Positions 25,301 to 38,180 of a DNA stretch of 64,000 nt are shown here, piece after piece. Each line of letters begins with the position of its first letter. Within the stretch, counting starts at the first letter, position 1. Under the pieces are notes generated by a model. It was not told where the DNA came from. It ran no database searches and saw only the letters and a program-made list of their open reading frames with translations. The translations under genes and the position numbers were made by a program. Source of the DNA: Sordaria brevicollis. Lineage: Eukaryota > Ascomycota > Sordariomycetes > Sordariales > Sordariaceae. The stretch spans positions 2,666,001 through 2,730,000 of the forward strand of contig JAUTDP010000004.1 of NCBI GenBank assembly GCA_033439795.1, given 5' to 3'.

Positions 25301-28300
25301 GTTTCGCTTTTATAGAAGTAGAAATTTTAATTCACTTTCGCTTATATAAAAATAGTATTAATTAATTATAATAATTAAATTTCGATTAACCTTCGCTTAT
25401 ATAAGAATAATATTAATTAATTATAACGATTACGAATAATAAGAAATTATAATAGGGAGAGAGAGGAAATTATTTTAAAGAAGGCGTAAAGGAAGAAGGG
25501 TATAAATTAGAATTATATACGGATTATAATAATTAACGCGGTTTTTAAGGTAGATCCTTCCTATTAAATCTATATTTTAATATATATAATTAATAATAAC
25601 CTAATTTTCACTTCTATAAAAGTGAAGGTCGCTTTAAATTTTATTAAAAAAGTCGATTATTATAAATAAAAAATATAAAGTTTAATTTACTCTCGTAGAA
25701 ATAAAGGTAAGAAATCGTATACGTATTAAATAGGCGGGTACGGTAAGTTATATTAATATAAAATAGTATAGGGGAACGGTTAAATTTAATTAATAAATCG
25801 CTAAAATATTTATTTAATATAGAATTTAAACGACTTAGGGAACCGATAAAATTTAATATAATAAATAAATATAAAGTAATATATATACGGTATAAATATT
25901 TTTATCCTATTTCCGTTTACGCTTCGGCTACCTAATTATACGAATAGGGCGTACTATCGATAGCGATAAATTAAAAACTAACGACGTATTAATATATAGA
26001 ATCATTCCTATATAATCTTTATTTATATTTATATAAGAAGCGGTATTTCCATTATTTATAATATTAATAATAAATATTATTTTACGTTTAATATTATTTA
26101 TTATAATAATTATATATACTTTAATATATTCGGCGACGAAATTAGAATTATACGCTTAAAAATATTTTTAATTTTATAATATCGGTATATTAATTATTAA
26201 TTCGGCGATAATACGTATAGATTCTATTACGCTATTAATTATAAAGCGTATAATTTATTAATATACTTCGGGCTAAATAATAATTAAATAAGGAAATTAA
26301 AATTCGATACTAGGAATTACGAACGTAAACGAAATATATAATTCGAAAAAACTTTATATACGAATAAAAAATATACCTATTTTATTTATAAACGAAAGAG
26401 TATTAAACTTCTTTTTTAATCTCTATAATAATTCTTCCGTTCGACCGAAGAAATAATTATATATATTATAATATTCGCTATAAAGGTATTTTTAACGGTC
26501 GATATTATATTATATAATTTTAAATAAAGCTTCGCGGAAATAAAGGGCGTTAATAACGGCGTATATATCGGAGGCCTTTTTAATTAATTTAACCTATTAT
26601 TCCTATTCCGATTTTATTTACTTTCGCGAATAGAGACCTAAAATTAGAAAAATACTAAAAATTAAATCTTCGACCGAATACAAAACTAAAATCCGGTTTA
26701 GAAACTAAAATTATATAAAATTAAATAAATCGTTTAATATAAACGACGAATTAAATTCGTATATATAAAATAATTTAATATATTATAGAACGGGTATAAA
26801 TAATAAAGCGAAATCGGTCCTAAATTAATTAAAATACTAATAAGGAGCGAAAAAATATATAATACTACGAATATCGCTAAGAGTACATATAATACGCCCG
26901 AAGCGCTATTATAAATCCGCGACGTTTCTTAATTTAATTTAATTATATTATATAATATATTATACGTTAAATATATTTATACCTATTCTTAATATTATTA
27001 TAAATATAATAATCCGGTATTACGAATCCAATATAATAAACTATTAATAAAAGCAATCCTAATTAAGTAGGCGGATATATAAATAATAAATTTAAATAAT
27101 TAAGGGCGTATTTATTCGGCTTCGTAAACCGTATTTAATAAATACTTCAATTAAATATTTCCTTACCTTATTAATAAAATCCTTATTATCGATATAAATA
27201 ATAATCTTTAATATATTTCTAAATATAGGAACGAAGAAGAATTCCAACCGTTCGAAATTTTATATTTCGTTTTTAAGGATAAAATTAAAAATAAGCGTAA
27301 TTTCGGGACGATTAATAAATATTTTAATAATTTAAAAGGACGTTATAAATTATCTAAATAAATAAAAGCTTATATACTCTCGAATATATACTTCGAATAC
27401 TTTAATTAATATTATTATATACCCGAACTAAAGAATAAAAAGGGGTAGAATTCGCCGTAACTAAAAAAGATTAAAGAAGTATAAACGGAATTTATATTAT
27501 TAATAAACTATATAAAATTTATTAATAATAATAAACGTAATCCTAAACGCAAATTTATATTCGTAAAGGAATTTAAGAAACCGATAATATAATATTTATT
27601 TAAATTTAAAGAGGATATAGGTAAATTCGCCTAGGCGTATACTATTCCAAAGTATATCGCCCTAAATTAATTAATAAATAATTTAAATTTCGAATAAATA
27701 AAATATTTACTTTATAGAAATTTTAATTTATTAAAAGAAGATTAATATTAAAATATTTAATAATAATATCCTATTATTTTTACCCAAAATAATTAAAAGG
27801 GATAATTTAAAGTATAATTTTAATAAGAAGGATAATAGATATAATTTAGAATATAATACTTTTACTAAAATTAATTATAATAATAAAAATAATATTACCA
27901 TATTAATAAATAATGCGCCGAATATATTCAATTTACTTAAACCGAAATTCGCGTATTTGCCGATTAGAATTAAAATAATTAAACGGATTTAAAAAAATCC
28001 GGACTATAATACGAATAAAGCGGGTTTAATATTATATATATTCGTTTAAAACTATATATTATATAATAATTATAATATATACTTAAATATTAAGAAATAA
28101 TATAAGTAAAATAGCAAAAAATTAATTAAATTCGAATAATTTTATAAACCCCAAAATTTCGTCGAAGGTAAGACTTATATCTATAATAATATTTAGAAAT
28201 TTTTAGAGTATTTAAATAAAGATTCGTAAAAATGCTATACCCCTTTCTTAAAAATAAATAAATATAATCGACGGGGGTTACCCCCTAAAGAACGAAAAAT

Positions 28301-28472
28301 AATAAATATTAAATAAAGGAAAAAAAAAAAAACGATGAATCGGAAAATCTTATTAGCGTTATATTCACTATAATAATTAGGAATTAAGAAAATATATAGT
28401 AAGTAAAATAATAATAAATATTTAATGAATATATTACAAGAATTGAGAATATTCGTATATATTTTGACAGCT

Positions 28473-28505
28473 GATAGCTATTTTGCGCAAAACGGTAATA
28501 AACCT
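28473..28505 (-). repeat. Right terminal inverted repeat of the 16.8 kb unit
   Basis: This is the reverse complement partner of 11736-11768, with 25 of 33 bases identical without gaps. The longest block is CGTTTTGCGC. Confidence 0.55.
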
Positions 28506-28619
28506 CCTTTCACTAAAGTTCGAGGAGAGGAGACCCACATTTTGTAGGGTGGGTCCGCTGAGCGCCGTGGACGGAGGTTCTATGGAAGAGACTAATTTCG
28601 ATCTAAGCTACCAACATTA
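28506..28619. other. GC-normal spacer between two element relics
   Basis: About 114 bp of ordinary composition lies between the right TIR of the 16.8 kb unit and the left TIR of the Fot1/pogo-like element. It contains a GTGGGTCC-rich stretch and no gene. Confidence 0.5.
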
Positions 28620-28660
28620 ACCCCATATACGGTCGACCCCATACACGGTCACGTCCCCGC
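28620..28660 (+). repeat. Left TIR of the Fot1/pogo-like element
   Basis: The 41 bp starts ACCCC and contains two near-identical 16 bp units (ACCCCATAYACGGTC). Ungapped alignment to the right TIR gives 28 of 41 identities, including the ten-base block CGGTCACGTC. Confidence 0.6.
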
Positions 28661-28969
28661 ACCCGCATCTCCCCTATGTAAACAATTACCCTCTTTCTTT
28701 TAATAATTATAATTTTATTAAAATACCATCGTTTTCAATTATTTTTATTACAATAAACTTATTAGCGTTCGAGTTAACTATCGTTAACGTTCGTAATAGT
28801 CTTTCCTAGCGTACAGCGGCTAAGAAGTACAGCGTTCCCTAATTTACTATATTCGACCGCATTCGAAGCGTCCCTTCCGTACGCGATTCGAAAATACCGT
28901 AATAATAATTCTCTCCCGACTAAGAAAACTTCCTATATAAATAAATATTAAATAAGGAGGCTACTAGAC

Positions 28970-29659
28970 GAGTTTTTAACCGTCGTTAATTCGTTAATTT
29001 CGCTATAATTATATTAAAATAAAGGGGGGATTATAATAAATTGGGCGTATATTAGGTAGACCGGTTCTTAAAGAAAAACCCTACTATTAGGACTAAAATT
29101 TCGAACCCTTTCGAATCGGTTAGAATTAAAGGGTTTATTTAAAAGATATTTACGAAGTTTTTTGACTTTTTAAAAACTACTATTCGAAATAAAGCTATTA
29201 TACCCGCTAATATTACTAATATAAACGAATATAGATTTTAAAAATTAAAATCCAATAAGGGGAAGGTATTTAGGACTTATTTAATTAAAAAAGTATATAT
29301 AATAGCGATTAATACGATTATTTAAGTATTTATAATTGAATATAGGATTATTAAAGGTAAGAGGTTAACGCTTATTATTATTTTTGCTAACGCTAATTTT
29401 TAGGGTTAATAATTCTTTAACGAAATAAAGGATTAGAAGTATAATAATATTCTTATTAAATAGAATAACGGCGATATTGCCCTATAATAGCTAAAAGAGG
29501 TTTATATCCTAAAAATGTAATTAAATAACGATATTTAACGCCTTTTAGTTTTCGACGAATATTCGAGCCATATAATAGATCATTTCCTTATCGAAACCTT
29601 CCGTTATAATATTCAATTCTTTTTTCTACCTCCCTATATTAATTATAAAATTTAATTAC
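28970..29659 (+). pseudogene. Fot1/pogo transposase relic, N-terminal and catalytic part
   Basis: Degraded DDE_1 transposase. Recognisable stretches include NINEY near 29,220, where an Asp-Glu catalytic pair is expected and RIP has turned the Asp codon into Asn. Further along are KGKRLTPIIIF and LLVFDEYSSHI (29,545-29,577), carrying the second catalytic Asp, followed by FFLPPYINYKI. In pogo/Fot1 enzymes the matching sites are VDEKG, LLxDGHGSH and LPPHxxHxxQPLD. Stops are frequent, and most could be C-to-T or G-to-A changes. The frame is cut at 29659 by the LTR element and resumes at 48945. Confidence 0.75.
29655..29659 (+). repeat. Target-site duplication ATTAC, left copy
   Basis: ATTAC immediately precedes the 306 bp LTR and is repeated at 48940-48944 immediately after the other LTR. 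Five bases is the usual gypsy duplication length. Confidence 0.8.
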
Positions 29660-29965
29660 TATAAAGGGAAGAAGGGAATGGGTTGAGACGAGCCACGACT
29701 CGACATTAAATCGGTCGTAGATTCACCTTCTTCTTTAAGTATTGTAAAAATCGAGCTACGACTCGATATTGAATCGGTCGTAAATTTACCTTCTTCTTCA
29801 AGTATCGTAAGAGTCGGGTCAAGGACGACCCGAATTAATTCCTATATATAAATAAATAGCCGAAAGGTCGAGCCTTAATTCGATTTCTCTCTTAAATTAA
29901 TTATTATATTCTATAATTATTTAATCTATGAAGGATTTTACGTTATAAATTTGTATTATTTAATA
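29660..29965 (+). repeat. 5' LTR of the outer gypsy element (306 bp)
   Basis: It begins TATAAAGGG (TGTAAAGGG before mutation) and ends TTTAATA. It aligns end to end without net length change to 48634-48939. Differences are almost all C/T and G/A transitions. Confidence 0.88.
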
Positions 29966-30836
29966 AATAATACTTAATAATAATTTTGGCTATTAGTATT
30001 CTTCCTTTCTTTTGGAAATTTTATAACGGATATTTAATTCGAGGAGTTTTTTAACGCTTCGGTTTAACCCCGCTTCGTATTATTATTATTTTTTATTTTA
30101 TTTTATTAATTATTAATATTTATATTCGACCCCGGAGATTTTATAATTTAATAGGACCTTCGGTACGTATTGGATTTCGTTTACGCGAATTTAGTAACGC
30201 TATAGTATTGAATTGCGTTAAATAGTTTAAAAAGACGATTTAAGGCGGTTATCGACTCTTTGCCCTAATTTTTAAATACCGAATTAATATTATTAACGTC
30301 GATTCGAACTACGAGACGGGTAATAGTATTGCCCCTATATTTAATTTATTAAGGTTTAGATTATTATATTTTTAAAAGCTTTTTTAAATAAGCCGTTAAA
30401 TTTACCTAAAATAATGAATCCCTTATTATATTTCCCTACGTCGAGTAATTCGTCCCGCTTACGCCCGATATTTAAAATTCTCTTAATTAATTTAATAGTT
30501 AAAACGATTTATTTTCCTAAAGTAATAACGATAGTATAGAATTTAGTTATAAGTTTAGTAATTACCTTATTTTCTTTTATTACGACGTTTCGGAGCTTAA
30601 ATACGTATAAAATTAAATATTATATATAAAATACGTAATTATTATAAATTTATAATATTTACTTATATTAAATTCCGGTTTATATTACCTTTATAATTTA
30701 TTACTTTCTTTAAATAAAGTAAACGTTTCCGCCCCTAAAAGCGAAACGAATATTAGTTTAAAAACCGATAAGGACGACCCTTATACTATTTTAAATAATA
30801 AATCTATACTTAATTTATTATATATAATTAAAATTT

Positions 30837-31088
30837 AATTAGAGAGGTATTAAATTTTATTTCTTTTAAGAATTCGATATTTTTTTACCGACGTTAATTA
30901 TTAAATTAAAATCCGAACCGAATTAGAGAGGTATTAGATTTCGTTTCCTACGGGAGGTCGTCGTTTTTCTACCGATATTAATTTTTAAATTAACGCTTAA
31001 TTCGAATCGAAGAAGTATTTAATTTCGTTTTTTACGGGAATTCGACATTATTTTACCGTAATTAATCGTAGGATTAATATCGGACCCG
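30837..31088 (+). repeat. Three-copy 84 bp tandem repeat in the leader
   Basis: Units begin at 30837, 30921 and 31005 with AATTAGAGAGGTAT-like starts, an exact 84 bp (28 codon) period. Translation on the plus strand gives related ERYxISF...FTDINF-type segments, so the repeat may once have been coding. Confidence 0.65.
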
Positions 31089-32679
31089 AATTTAAAGCCC
31101 GGCTTAAGTCGGAGAGGCGTAATTAAATTACCACCGCTATTAATATTTTGAATATTAAAATCCGCCTTAAAGTAGGAAGATATTAGTATATCGAATTTAA
31201 ATTTATCTTTAATATAACCCCTAGGTTAAAGGATATTTTATATTTATAATTACCCGGCTTTATTAAATTATAAATTAAATACTAAAACGAAATATATTAT
31301 ATAATAATACAGGAGATTTAATCCTTAATATACTTATTTCGGGAATTTTCCTATATATTATAATTATTATTAATATATACCCTACTTCGAATTAATATAA
31401 ATAACGAAGAATTTTTAAACGCCCCTAATATATTAATTATAATATAACCTAATTTAAACCCGTAGGGGGTATTTATTTAATCTTTTATATTAATAAAAGA
31501 TTTTTAAAATTATACGGAAAATTTTGAAGCTTATTATAAGCTACGGCTAATTTAAGGCAATTCGTTTCTTATATAAATCGATACCCCTTCTTTTCTTTTA
31601 CCGGTTTAAGTTAGTAATTATATATAGCGGGAACCCCAATTATTAAATTCTCCCTTATTTTAAAAGGATTAAACCGTTAATTCGCTCGGCCTAAATTTAA
31701 TTGAAAAACTCTATTAGGAAGGTAATTTTAGAAATAAGCCGATAGAAAATATTGGCTTAAATTTTCGAATAATTGTAGAATCGGTTATAAACGATAAGGA
31801 CGCTATTTAGTATTAAAATTAATCCGTTATAAGGCCGTTCTTCCTTTAAAATAATTCTCGTCTTTAATTTAGATTTTATAAAATGGAGCCTAATAGGTCG
31901 AAAAGTAAAAGTAAGGAAGGAATTAATATAGTAATGAATTTAGAAGAAAGAATAAAGAATTAACGTAAAATTACTTTTACCCCGTCTTTACTTTATTAAA
32001 TTAATAAAAAAAGGGAGAAAATTCTATTTTAATTTCGTAACCCCTTTCGAAATTTTTATCCTCCCCTAATTAATTCGATACATCCTCTTAATAATTATTT
32101 ATTAAATATAATATTAGAGATTTTTTATAATAATTATTAATAATTAATTTAAAATTTACCGAGCGTTTTAATTAAATTGAATTAATTACAATTTTAAATA
32201 TTTTAAAAATTATTATTAGGCTTAGTAATTTTCTTATTAAAAATAACTAATTAAATTCCTAAATTTATAGGACTTTTAATTAATACCGTTTAAATTATAT
32301 TTGGACGAAATATAGGATAATTTAATTCGGATTTCGACCCTAAAATAAAATCTTTTAATTTTATATCCTAAATAAACCCTTATAATTAAAATAATAATAA
32401 TTCCTAATCCTAGGAATATAATTAAATTTAAAATTAAAATTAAGGGGAAGATTAATTTTAAAATTAATTTACCGGTTAGAGTTAGCGCGGAAATTAGTAA
32501 AATTAATTCGGCGGAATTGAATTTATTATTATAATCTAAATTATAATAATAGCGATTATTAATAATAACGTTTAAGCCTTAAATTAAATCGCTATTAAAT
32601 TCGCTATTAATTTTAATAGCGCTTTTAATTATAATAGTCCTAGCGGAAATTTTTAGGGATAGAAAATTAAATAGGCCGG

Positions 32680-33900
32680 TTTTTTCTATCCCAATATACC
32701 TAAATTTAAATATTAAAGCTATAAGTACTATATATATAAAAGGGATATTTATTATAAATTAGTCTATTTATTTTTCGAATTTATTATATCGAACGTTATA
32801 ACCCCGGCCTATATTGAATATTTACGCCTCAATTTTAACGAATTATTCTATAAAATAATTAAAATTTAATAAATAATTTAATTAAATCTTTAATAGCGAA
32901 TAGTTTATAAAATCGATTTAGATATTTAGAAGGCCGTTTTAGTCGTTTATTTTAAACCGACGAGAAGTTAAGTCTTAGTTAAATTCGATTTTATTAAATA
33001 TTTATACGAAGATTATATTACTAATAAGCCGATCCGCGTTATAGCTTTCTAAATTTTGTATTAGAACCGCGAATTTAAAAATAATAACGCCCTTAGTATT
33101 AATTTTTATATTTAATTTATTATTTACCCTAATTTACGTTAATTAATTTAGGAACCGTCCTATAATATATTAATTAATAATTTTATTAAATACGTCGAAT
33201 AAAAAGCCGAAATTTATCAATTTAATTTAATTAATAATTTTAGCGGTTATAATACCGATTTTAACGTTCGTTTTATAAAAGCCGAATTGGAAGGAAAATT
33301 TACTTTATTCGAAGATATTCGCTTAATTTTACCCGCTTTTAAAATATAATATTTATTTATTAACGGTTCTTACTACGTTACGGCCGAATTGAATTATTAA
33401 TAGGCTATTTTAACCCCTATAAATACTATTATATATAACCGCGGCTTAAATTACCCGCCCCGCGATTTAGGCCGCCGTTTTAATCGTTAGGGTAAATAGA
33501 AGTAGGATTTTATTAACGAATTTAATTATTAGAAGGCCCGTAATAAGGGTAAATTTTAAAAAAAGGGAAATAGGAAATTATTTTAAATTCGCCGTCCGTA
33601 TAAGCGTTTTTACCGCCGTTGGGTTAAGCCCGGTGTACGCCGCTCCGACGGCACTTTTTTAATTAATAAAGAGCGCGAAATTATTATTAATATAAGTAAC
33701 GAATTTAATAAAGAAATCCGTTAATTTCGTATTTAAAGTTTTAAAGAATACGATTACTATTTTAATTTTAACGAAGAGGAAGTTTTTATATTTATTAATA
33801 TTAGCGTTATATTTACGTTTTATTATATAATTAGTAAATATAATTAATTTTTAATTTATTTTATACTTCTTAGTAATTTAAAACGAATTATATATAAGAA
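32680..33900 (+). pseudogene. gag relic of the outer gypsy element
   Basis: The segment has gag-like composition. Near its end a basic stretch, RRPYKRFYRRWVKPGVRRSD followed by a KEREI motif, matches the Cys-rich nucleocapsid of fungal chromoviruses with RIP-altered cysteines. Boundaries are approximate, as no start codon or continuous frame survives. Confidence 0.55.
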
Positions 33901-34939
33901 ATACTATTAACGATTTAAGATTCGTCGTCGTATATTCTAATATACTTTAAATAGTAATTATTATAGCCCTAAATTAAAATTATAATTTATTTAATTAAAC
34001 GCCGCTATTATAATAATAATAAGCCCTAGGCTAATCGGCCCTAATTTCTTTATAATTAATATTAAACCGATATTTTTTAAAATCGAAGGAACGTTATATA
34101 CCTTTTTTTAAATTATAATCTAATTTACCGAATTCGGCCCCGAATATATAATTTATATTAATATAGGCTACTTTAATATTTTTATCGACCGAAATTTCCT
34201 TCGAGGAAGCGTTAATATCGAATTTAATAATTTAATCGAAAAGAATTTCGATATTATAGGAAGTAATATAATTTTAAAATAGTAAATAAGTTTCGATTTA
34301 TTTATAATAGGAATAATAAACGGTAAAGTAATTCGAATTAAATTCTATATTAAAATTTAAGTTATTAATAAATTCCCGGCTAAATTTTTATTTAATACGT
34401 TTTAAACCGTTTTAAACGCGGTTTTAATTAATTTTAAATTTAATATAATGAAGGTCGATTCGTATTATAATATAATTATTAAAATTTATAGTAGAATAAA
34501 ACTAATTACCCGTAAGGTTATAATTAATTATAACGTAATAATTCCATTATATTACGAAATACGAATACCCGTAAATTATACTTACTTTAATATTATTATA
34601 TTAATTAATATATTAAAGGATTTTATATTCGTATTTTAAAATAAATATATCCGTAATTATATCTTCGATGTAAGTATAATTAAATTTATTTTAATAGTAA
34701 ATCCGAATTTAACCCCGATACGATTTTATAAAAATTAATAATTTAGAACGATTCGGGATATTAATTTCAATAAGTATAAATCGATTTCTTTTAATTAGGC
34801 TTAAATTATATTAATTATTATAAATAAGGAAATTAGAAAGGAATTTAATTATATAGAAGAATTGGAGAGAATAACCTTTATATTAAATTTAAAAATTAAT
34901 AGGGCGGTAGAAGAAATTATTAAATTAATTCCCGAAGAT

Positions 34940-37900
34940 AAACCTTTAATAAAAGACGATTCGTTTTACTTAATAAAATAAATTTAAATTAGGATTCCGT
35001 CCTTAGGAATTAATAAAATCGAAAATATCTCTAAAATTAAATTTAATTTTAGTATTACGATTTATATAAAAGACCCGGCCTTTATTAAAAAAGTTAAAAT
35101 AATAATTAATAAATATAATATTTATAACGGTATTAATATTATTATTATCGACGAGGATAAAATATTGTACGTCGATTTAATCGACGGCTAATACCGTAAA
35201 AAGGTCGTATTTCGCTTATATTAATTTAGCTTAAAGGATATAGAAATTTTAAACGAAACGTTTAATAAAATATACGAAAATAGAAAATTAGAATAAATAA
35301 AGCGTCTTACCCCCTTCGGATACCTTTATTTTATAATTTAAAAGACGGTAAATAGTAAACGTAAAGCGAAGGTTGTTATCGATTAGCGGTTTATTAATAA
35401 GGTTATTATTAGCGATTTTTACCCTTTACCGATTTAAAATTCTATTATCGCCTATATACGAAGTAAACGCTTTATTAATATTTTCGATAGTTTAATTTTT
35501 TTCTATTAATTCCCCGTTTATCTTTATTATTATAATAGAATAATCCTAATTAGTTTTAAAGGTTTAAAAAGGTTAAATGTTGTTTTAATAGGTTATAAGA
35601 ATTTATTATCTTACGTTTAGAAATTTATAAATAGGCGATTTTACCCTTATAAAACTTTTATAATAATTTATATTAATAATATTATTATTTTTAACGATAT
35701 AACCGAAGAATATTTCGCTTATATCGAAATAATTTTAAAATTATTTAAGAAAATTAATTTAAATATTATAATAAAGAAATTATTTATAATTTATTTATTA
35801 ATTTATTTTCTAAGTTATAAAGTATTAATATTCGGTTTAGCGATAACCGAAAATTAAATTGCCGTAATTCGGAATATTAAAATACTTACCGATTTAATTA
35901 ATTTTGAGCGTTATATCGGTATTAATAATTTTTTTAAAAAATTTATACTCTAATTTATTTAAAAGGTAGGACCGCTTAAAGATTGTAAAATTGTATTTAT
36001 AATATAAATTAAAACGGAGAAAAGGATATTAAAGAATAAAAATTAATCCGTCCGCTAAAAATTTACGAAGATAATTACTTTTGAATTTATTTAATAAAAG
36101 AAAGAAACCTTTAAAATTTTATAAAATTAATTTTATAAAGAATAAATCCTTTTTTATTATTATTTAAACTATTAAACGTTTTATAAAATTAATACGTTAT
36201 TCGAATTTAATTTCGGCTTAATTATTTTTTATTTAAAAAATAATTTTTAAGATAGTAAATCTTTCTTTATTACGAATATCGAACCGATTATATTTTGTAA
36301 TAAACGGTTTTTAAACGTTAAAAAGCGGTATTAATTTATAGAATTCGAAATCGCTTATTTTATATAGGTTTATAAAATAATAAAATAAATTATTTAATTA
36401 TATTATAAATTAATAATCGTCTTTATTAATTATAAGGTAACCGTTAGTATTATCCGCTAAATTACTTTAAAAATAATAAACCTAATTAAATTTAATTTAA
36501 AATTAATTACGGCTTTAATTTATTTATTTTAATTCGACTTCAATATATAATATATCCCTAATAAGATTAACATCGTTTTAAATACCCTATCCCAATTATT
36601 ATTTAAAGTACCCTACCCCGATTTAAAGGTTAGCGAATTGGACAATATATAGAAAAACTCCGTATATTTAATTTATATTTAAATAATAGACGAAATTAAA
36701 ATAGATTTTATTAAAGGTTATATAAAAAATATTTATTATTCCCGGATTATAGAAAAATTAAAACTCTACGCCAAAAGAAATACGTACTATAATTTCCCTA
36801 AAGATTAATATTTTAAATATTAACTTTCTAAAGATAATTTACTATATTATAAAGCGTATAACGGCGCGACTCGATTATATATACCGTATAATTATTTTAA
36901 ATCGATTTTTAAAATAATTTATAATAATAAATATTATTTCGGCCTATCCTAAATAGCGAAAGAATTAAAGGGTTTATTAATTCTATAGTTATTGCGCTAA
37001 TTTAGGACGTATATTTCCTATTACTTTAAATATAACGAATTAAAAATAAATTATAAAGCGATTCCTAATTAATTCTAGCCCGTAATTTTTAAATTAATTT
37101 TATATTATATAATTTATATCGATTTTATAATAGGCTTATTTAAATAATCCTACGCATTGACGATATAGGGAGGAGAGAATTTCGATTCGTTTATAACGGT
37201 CGTTTACACTTTTAGTAAGAAGGTTATTTTAATTCTAAGGAAGATAATTTATTTAACGAAGGATTAAGTAGAGAAATTCGTAACGATATTATTATTTTAC
37301 GATTAGGGCTTATTCTACGTAATAATTAATAATCGAAATTTAAAATTCCTATTCGAAGCCTAGAAAATTATATTCGATAAATTGGGTTGTAAATTAATAT
37401 ATATTATAATATAATATTCCCAAATTAACGGAAAAAACGAAAAGAGAAATTAGGAAGTAGAATTCGCTATTAAGTATTATATTATTAAGAATTTCGATAT
37501 ATTTTAATTTAATATTTTATTAGCGCTTTAATATAATATAAATAATTCCCTATTTACCTTATTGAATTTAATCCCGAACGAATTAATATTCGGTTTTAAA
37601 CCTAATATTATTTTAAACTTTATTAAATTATAAAATTTAGAAAATTACAATTTTAAAACGATACGAAAATTATATAATTAAGAAATTAACAATATTTTAA
37701 ATTAAATTATTATAAAATATAAATTCTTATATAATAAATTATACCGGCCTTTATCCTTTAAAGTCGGAAATAAAATAATAATTTAATTTTATAAAGGGTA
37801 TAACCCTATAGGCGAATTTTTACGAAAATTCGGTTAGTAAAGAATTAGCCCTTTTAAAATAGTACGTAAAATTAACGATTTAGTTTACGAATTCGATATA

Positions 37901-38180
37901 TTAAAAATGTAAAGGATTTATAAAGTAATTTCCTTAGTATATTTTCGCGAATATTTTAAAGGCGAAGATTTATTCGGTAGGAAGGGAAATAATAGGCCGA
38001 ATCGTATATTTATCGAAGGAGACGATAATTAATTTTATTTTTACGAAGTAGAGCGATTATTAAGACGGCGAATAATATAAATAAAGAATGGACTATATAT
38101 CGATTATAAGGTAAAATAGAAAGGCTATAATTACGAATCGAATATTTGGGAGCCTTATAATATAATTAGAAAAAAAGGTT
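34940..38180 (+). pseudogene. pol relic (RT, RNase H, integrase, chromodomain) of the outer gypsy element
   Basis: Reverse transcriptase is recognisable from about 35,350 (VVID, INKVIISDFYPLP). The polymerase motif YIDDI appears as YINNI at 35669-35683, both Asp codons changed to Asn by G-to-A. It is followed by the connection segment ERYIGINNFFKKF. The integrase core reads YIDFIIGL near 37,115, with its first catalytic Asp codon (37121-37123) retained, followed by GGENFDSFITVV. The integrase C-terminus is a chromodomain (38045-38170: VK-stop-KGYNYESNIWEPY, the stop replacing Trp). Domain order and chromodomain identify a Ty3/gypsy chromovirus. Confidence 0.82.

Larger units (their letters stand above)
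15088..25710. repeat. Dispersed family of about 20 short palindromes
   Basis: Variants of a 20-24 nt inverted repeat, roughly TTCGCTTTTRTAAAAGYRAA, recur near 15090, 15160, 19570-19610, 19785-19825, 21030, 21090, 21135, 23005, 23060, 23085, 24570-24710, 25300, 25330, 25395, 25610 and 25690. Arms differ mostly by transitions. They are absent from the nested LTR elements to the right. Confidence 0.45.
11736..28505. mobile_element. 16.8 kb RIP-mutated unit bounded by 33 bp inverted repeats
   Basis: The unit is bounded by imperfect terminal inverted repeats at 11736-11768 and 28473-28505 (25 of 33 positions identical). Between them the sequence is extremely AT-rich, CpA and TpG are almost absent, and TpA is abundant, the signature of repeat-induced point mutation. 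No open frame of gene length survives. Traces of former coding sequence remain: in-frame 87 bp repeats, a P-loop-like stretch and 40-50 codon open islands. I could not assign a transposon family. Size and TIRs would suit a large DNA transposon or a composite of nested elements. No target-site duplication was recognised. The two TIR ends are themselves scarcely mutated. Confidence 0.5.

Noticed and set aside
11736..28505. Interpretation as a Polinton/Maverick or a Starship
   Set aside because: No polymerase, integrase or captain recombinase motif could be read, and the six bases flanking the TIRs do not match, so naming a class would be unsupported.
34448..34639. 63-codon plus-strand frame, and similar frames at 22383-22589 and 24616-24804
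   Set aside because: AT-rich Ile/Lys/Tyr/Asn strings expected by chance in RIP-mutated DNA.
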